In this document: positions 61,995-64,000 of the stretch, one piece after another
Position numbering within the stretch: the stretch's first letter is position 1
How the letters are laid out: every line of letters starts with the position of its first letter
Origin: Streptomyces xanthochromogenes
GTDB lineage: Bacteria; Actinomycetota; Actinomycetes; Streptomycetales; Streptomycetaceae
DNA: 64,000 nucleotides
Reading direction: 5' to 3'
Assembly: GCF_014650455.1 (NCBI RefSeq)
Contig: NZ_BMUZ01000023.1
Location: forward strand, 1 to 64,000
Made by a program: the position numbers and the translations under genes
The notes under the pieces: generated by a model
Databases searched by the model: none
Seen by the model: the letters and a program-made list of their open reading frames with translations, nothing else
Told to the model about the DNA's origin: nothing

Positions 61995-64000
61995 TCAAGC
62001 AGAGCGCTCGGGCCAATCGTCGCCTGCGTCGCCGTCGGATCGGCGCACGGTAGCGGACGGAAGTGTCGGACGGAGGCGGCTGTCCGGGCCGCGGTCACAG
62101 GCGGCATGGCCTGCTCGGCACGTCACCGCCGGTCCCGGTCCGTCTCCTCCGTCCTGTCGGTCGGGATCGGGAAGGGGCAGCGCGAACCATACGGCTTTGC
62201 CCTCCTGCGTGGGCAAAGTCCCCCAGGACGCGGCCAGTTGGTCGAGCAGGGCCAGCCCGCGCCCCGACTCCTCGTCGAGCTCCGCGGTCCTGGCCTGGGG
62301 CAGTACGGGGCTGCCGTCGCAGACCTCGATGTTGAGCTCGTCCTCGGCACGACGCAGCCGCAGCCGCAGCGGGTCGCAGGCATGGCGGACCGAGTTGGAA
62401 AGCAGTTCGGAGGCGAGCAGGCACGCGGTGTCGATCAAGTCCTCGCAGTCCCAGTCCTGCAAAGTACGACGCAGGAAGCGGCGCCCCTCCCCCACGCTGA
62501 TCGGTTGCGCCGGCAGATCGGCGGATACGGCGGTCAGCGGCGCCGGAGGGATGCGGGCGAGCAGCAGGGTCACGTCGTCGGCGTAGTCCTGAGGGTCGGG
62601 CAGGAGGGCGCCGAGCACGGAGTCCGCCGCCCGCTCCAGGCAGGGCGTGTCGGCGATGGCCTTCTCCAGTGCGATGGAGAGGGCATCGATCTGCGCTTCG
62701 ATGTCACTGGTGGGGGTCTCCACCAGTCCGTCGGTGTAGAGCGCCAGCACCGAGGTCGGCGGTACTGTCAGCCGCGTCTCCTGGTGCGGAACCTCGCCGA
62801 CTCCCAGGGGCACACTGACGGGCACGGGGAGTCTGCGCACCTGCCCGGTGGGATCGACGAGCAGCACCGGCAGGTGACCGGCGGAGCACACGGTCAGGGC
62901 GCTCTCGTCCGGATCGAGGATCAGGTAGCAGCAGGTGACGAGCTGGTCGGGGAGCTCGCTGACGACCGCGTCGAGAGCCCGCATCAGCTGCCAGGGCGGC
63001 ATACCGGTCTTGGCCAGGGCGTGGGAGGCCGAGCGCAGTTGTCCCATGACGGCCGCTGCCTCCAGGCCGCGGCCCATGACATCGCCCATCAGCACCCCGA
63101 CGCGACCGCCACCGAGAGCGATCAGATCGAACCAGTCACCGCCGACCCCCAGGCCCTGCCGTGCGGGGAAGTAGCGGCTGGAGGTGTCGATGCCGGAGAG
63201 GGGCGCCGGTGATCCCATCAGGCTGCGTTGCAGCGTCAGCGCCACGTGGCGCTGCTGTTCGTAGAGTTCGGCGAGCTGGGCCTCCGCCTTCTTGCGCTCG
63301 CTGACGTCGCGGATGGCGGCGGACACCAGGGTGCCGTCCGGGGTCTCCAGGGGGCTGAGGCTGATCTCGACCGGGAACTCGACCCCGTCCCGGCGCAGCC
63401 CGTACAGATCCAGGCCCGCCCCCATCGGGCGCACGCGCCGGTTGTCGACATAGCCGTGCCGGTACGAGGGGTGATGGTGGTGGAACCGCTGCGGGACCAG
63501 GACTTCGACCTGGCGTCCGAGCAGTTCCTCCCGCTGATAGCCGAACAGGGCCTCGGTCTGCGCGTTGACGAGCTGGATGGTGCCGGCGTCGTCCACGATC
63601 ACGATGGCGTCCGGAGCGGCTTCAAGGAGAGCACGGAACCGCGCCTCGGCCGCCTTGCGCTCGCTGACATCACGCACCGCGGCGGAGATCAGCAACCCGT
63701 CGGGGGTTTGTAGCGGACTGATGCTGATCTCGACGGGGAACTCGGCCCCGTCGCGCCGCAATCCGTACAGTTCGAGGTCGGCGCCCATGGGCCGGACCTG
63801 CTGGTTGGCGGAATAACCCATGCGGTGGCCCGGATGGTGGGCCCGGAACCGTTGCGGGACGAGTACCTCGATCGGACGCCCGAGCAGTTCGTCCCGGGGG
63901 TAGCCGAACAAGGTCTCCGTCTGGGCGTTGACCAGCCGGATCACGCCGGCGTCGTCCACGATCACCATCGCGTCGGGAGCGGCCTCCAGCAGGGCGCGGA
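61995..64000 (-). CDS. PAS-SpoIIE phosphatase-HATPase regulator (5' end outside window)
   Basis: The frame is open to the window edge, so the start lies beyond 64000. From the edge inward come two tandem PAS domains (LVNAQTETLFGYPRDELLGR and LVNAQTEALFGYQREELLGR, nearly identical), a coiled linker (AEAQLAELYEQQRHVALTLQ), the SpoIIE/PP2C phosphatase (GGDWFDLI, GDVMGRGLEAAAVM, YADDVTLLLAR) and an anti-sigma-type ATPase (ASELLSNSVRHA, EESGRGLALLDQL). Such proteins dephosphorylate anti-anti-sigma factors to control stress sigma factors. The tail after the ATPase (about 50 residues) is low-complexity. Confidence 0.93.
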   Translation of the reverse strand, partial: RALLEAAPDAMVIVDDAGVIRLVNAQTETLFGYPRDELLGRPIEVLVPQRFRAHHPGHRMGYSANQQVRPMGADLELYGLRRDGAEFPVEISISPLQTPDGLLISAAVRDVSERKAAEARFRALLEAAPDAIVIVDDAGTIQLVNAQTEALFGYQREELLGRQVEVLVPQRFHHHHPSYRHGYVDNRRVRPMGAGLDLYGLRRDGVEFPVEISLSPLETPDGTLVSAAIRDVSERKKAEAQLAELYEQQRHVALTLQRSLMGSPAPLSGIDTSSRYFPARQGLGVGGDWFDLIALGGGRVGVLMGDVMGRGLEAAAVMGQLRSASHALAKTGMPPWQLMRALDAVVSELPDQLVTCCYLILDPDESALTVCSAGHLPVLLVDPTGQVRRLPVPVSVPLGVGEVPHQETRLTVPPTSVLALYTDGLVETPTSDIEAQIDALSIALEKAIADTPCLERAADSVLGALLPDPQDYADDVTLLLARIPPAPLTAVSADLPAQPISVGEGRRFLRRTLQDWDCEDLIDTACLLASELLSNSVRHACDPLRLRLRRAEDELNIEVCDGSPVLPQARTAELDEESGRGLALLDQLAASWGTLPTQEGKAVWFALPLPDPDRQDGGDGPGPAVTCRAGHAACDRGPDSRLRPTLPSATVRRSDGDAGDDWPERSA

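Overview
The window is high-GC DNA with actinomycete codon use, GTG and TTG starts, AGGAGG-type ribosome sites, a WhiB-family regulator, a conservon and an adjacent tap-tpg telomere pair. Together these point to a Streptomyces-type linear replicon, probably a chromosome arm or a large linear plasmid. Gene order is mosaic. Intact accessory operons are separated by gene-poor stretches that hold decayed genes (amidase, citrate synthase, a secreted protein and smaller remnants). No tRNA, rRNA, CRISPR array or complete insertion sequence was seen.

Layout. 1-2.7 kb: the end of a secreted NlpC/P60 peptidase and a metallophosphoesterase. 3.1-10 kb: a minus-strand locus in which a conservon (sensor-kinase-like CvnA, roadblock CvnB, DUF742 CvnC, GTPase CvnD) is translationally coupled to a cytochrome P450 with an aberrant K-helix. 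It is followed by an indole-type DMATS prenyltransferase and a tryptophanase. 10.9-16.9 kb: a DUF1963-like protein, then an ABC exporter with a single-Nudix and a triple-Nudix protein. 17.3-21.9 kb: an MFS exporter and a decayed zone. 21.9-25.2 kb: tpg (telomere terminal protein), tap (telomere-associated protein) and an upstream HTH protein. 25.7-33.2 kb: a DUF4190 membrane protein, an esterase, a DHFR-like reductase, a divergent aldo/keto reductase-TetR pair and a divergent RpiR-EamA pair, the last two with visible operator palindromes.

33.7-39 kb: an intact STM4015-STM4011 cassette (leucine-rich-repeat-like protein, ATP-grasp-like protein, sulfatase-fold hydrolase, two radical SAM enzymes), conserved in bacteria but of unknown function. 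39-44.5 kb: universal stress protein and Acg-type nitroreductase, then MarR with a flavin monooxygenase and a cyclase-family hydrolase. 44.5-45.8 kb: two coupled genes whose products share an amyloid-signalling-like motif, one on a small helical effector-like protein and the other on the cytoplasmic tail of a membrane protein. 46.5-54.8 kb: WhiB, TspO, GntR, NYN nuclease, M14 carboxypeptidase, small membrane protein, citrate synthase relic and an SDR-TetR pair. 56.1-64 kb: a SulP transporter, then what looks like an undescribed ribosomally made peptide operon, then a PAS-SpoIIE-type phosphatase running off the end.

The best candidate for a new system is 57.85-61.39 kb. A 50-residue ORF ends in three Gly-Cys-Ile-Ser repeats and has a strong ribosome site and promoter. 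A 17-pair hairpin separates it from a PaaK-like adenylating enzyme, a GRDP-like protein and an MFS exporter. Second are the amyloid-motif pair (44.5-45.8 kb) and the conservon-P450-indole prenyltransferase-tryptophanase locus.
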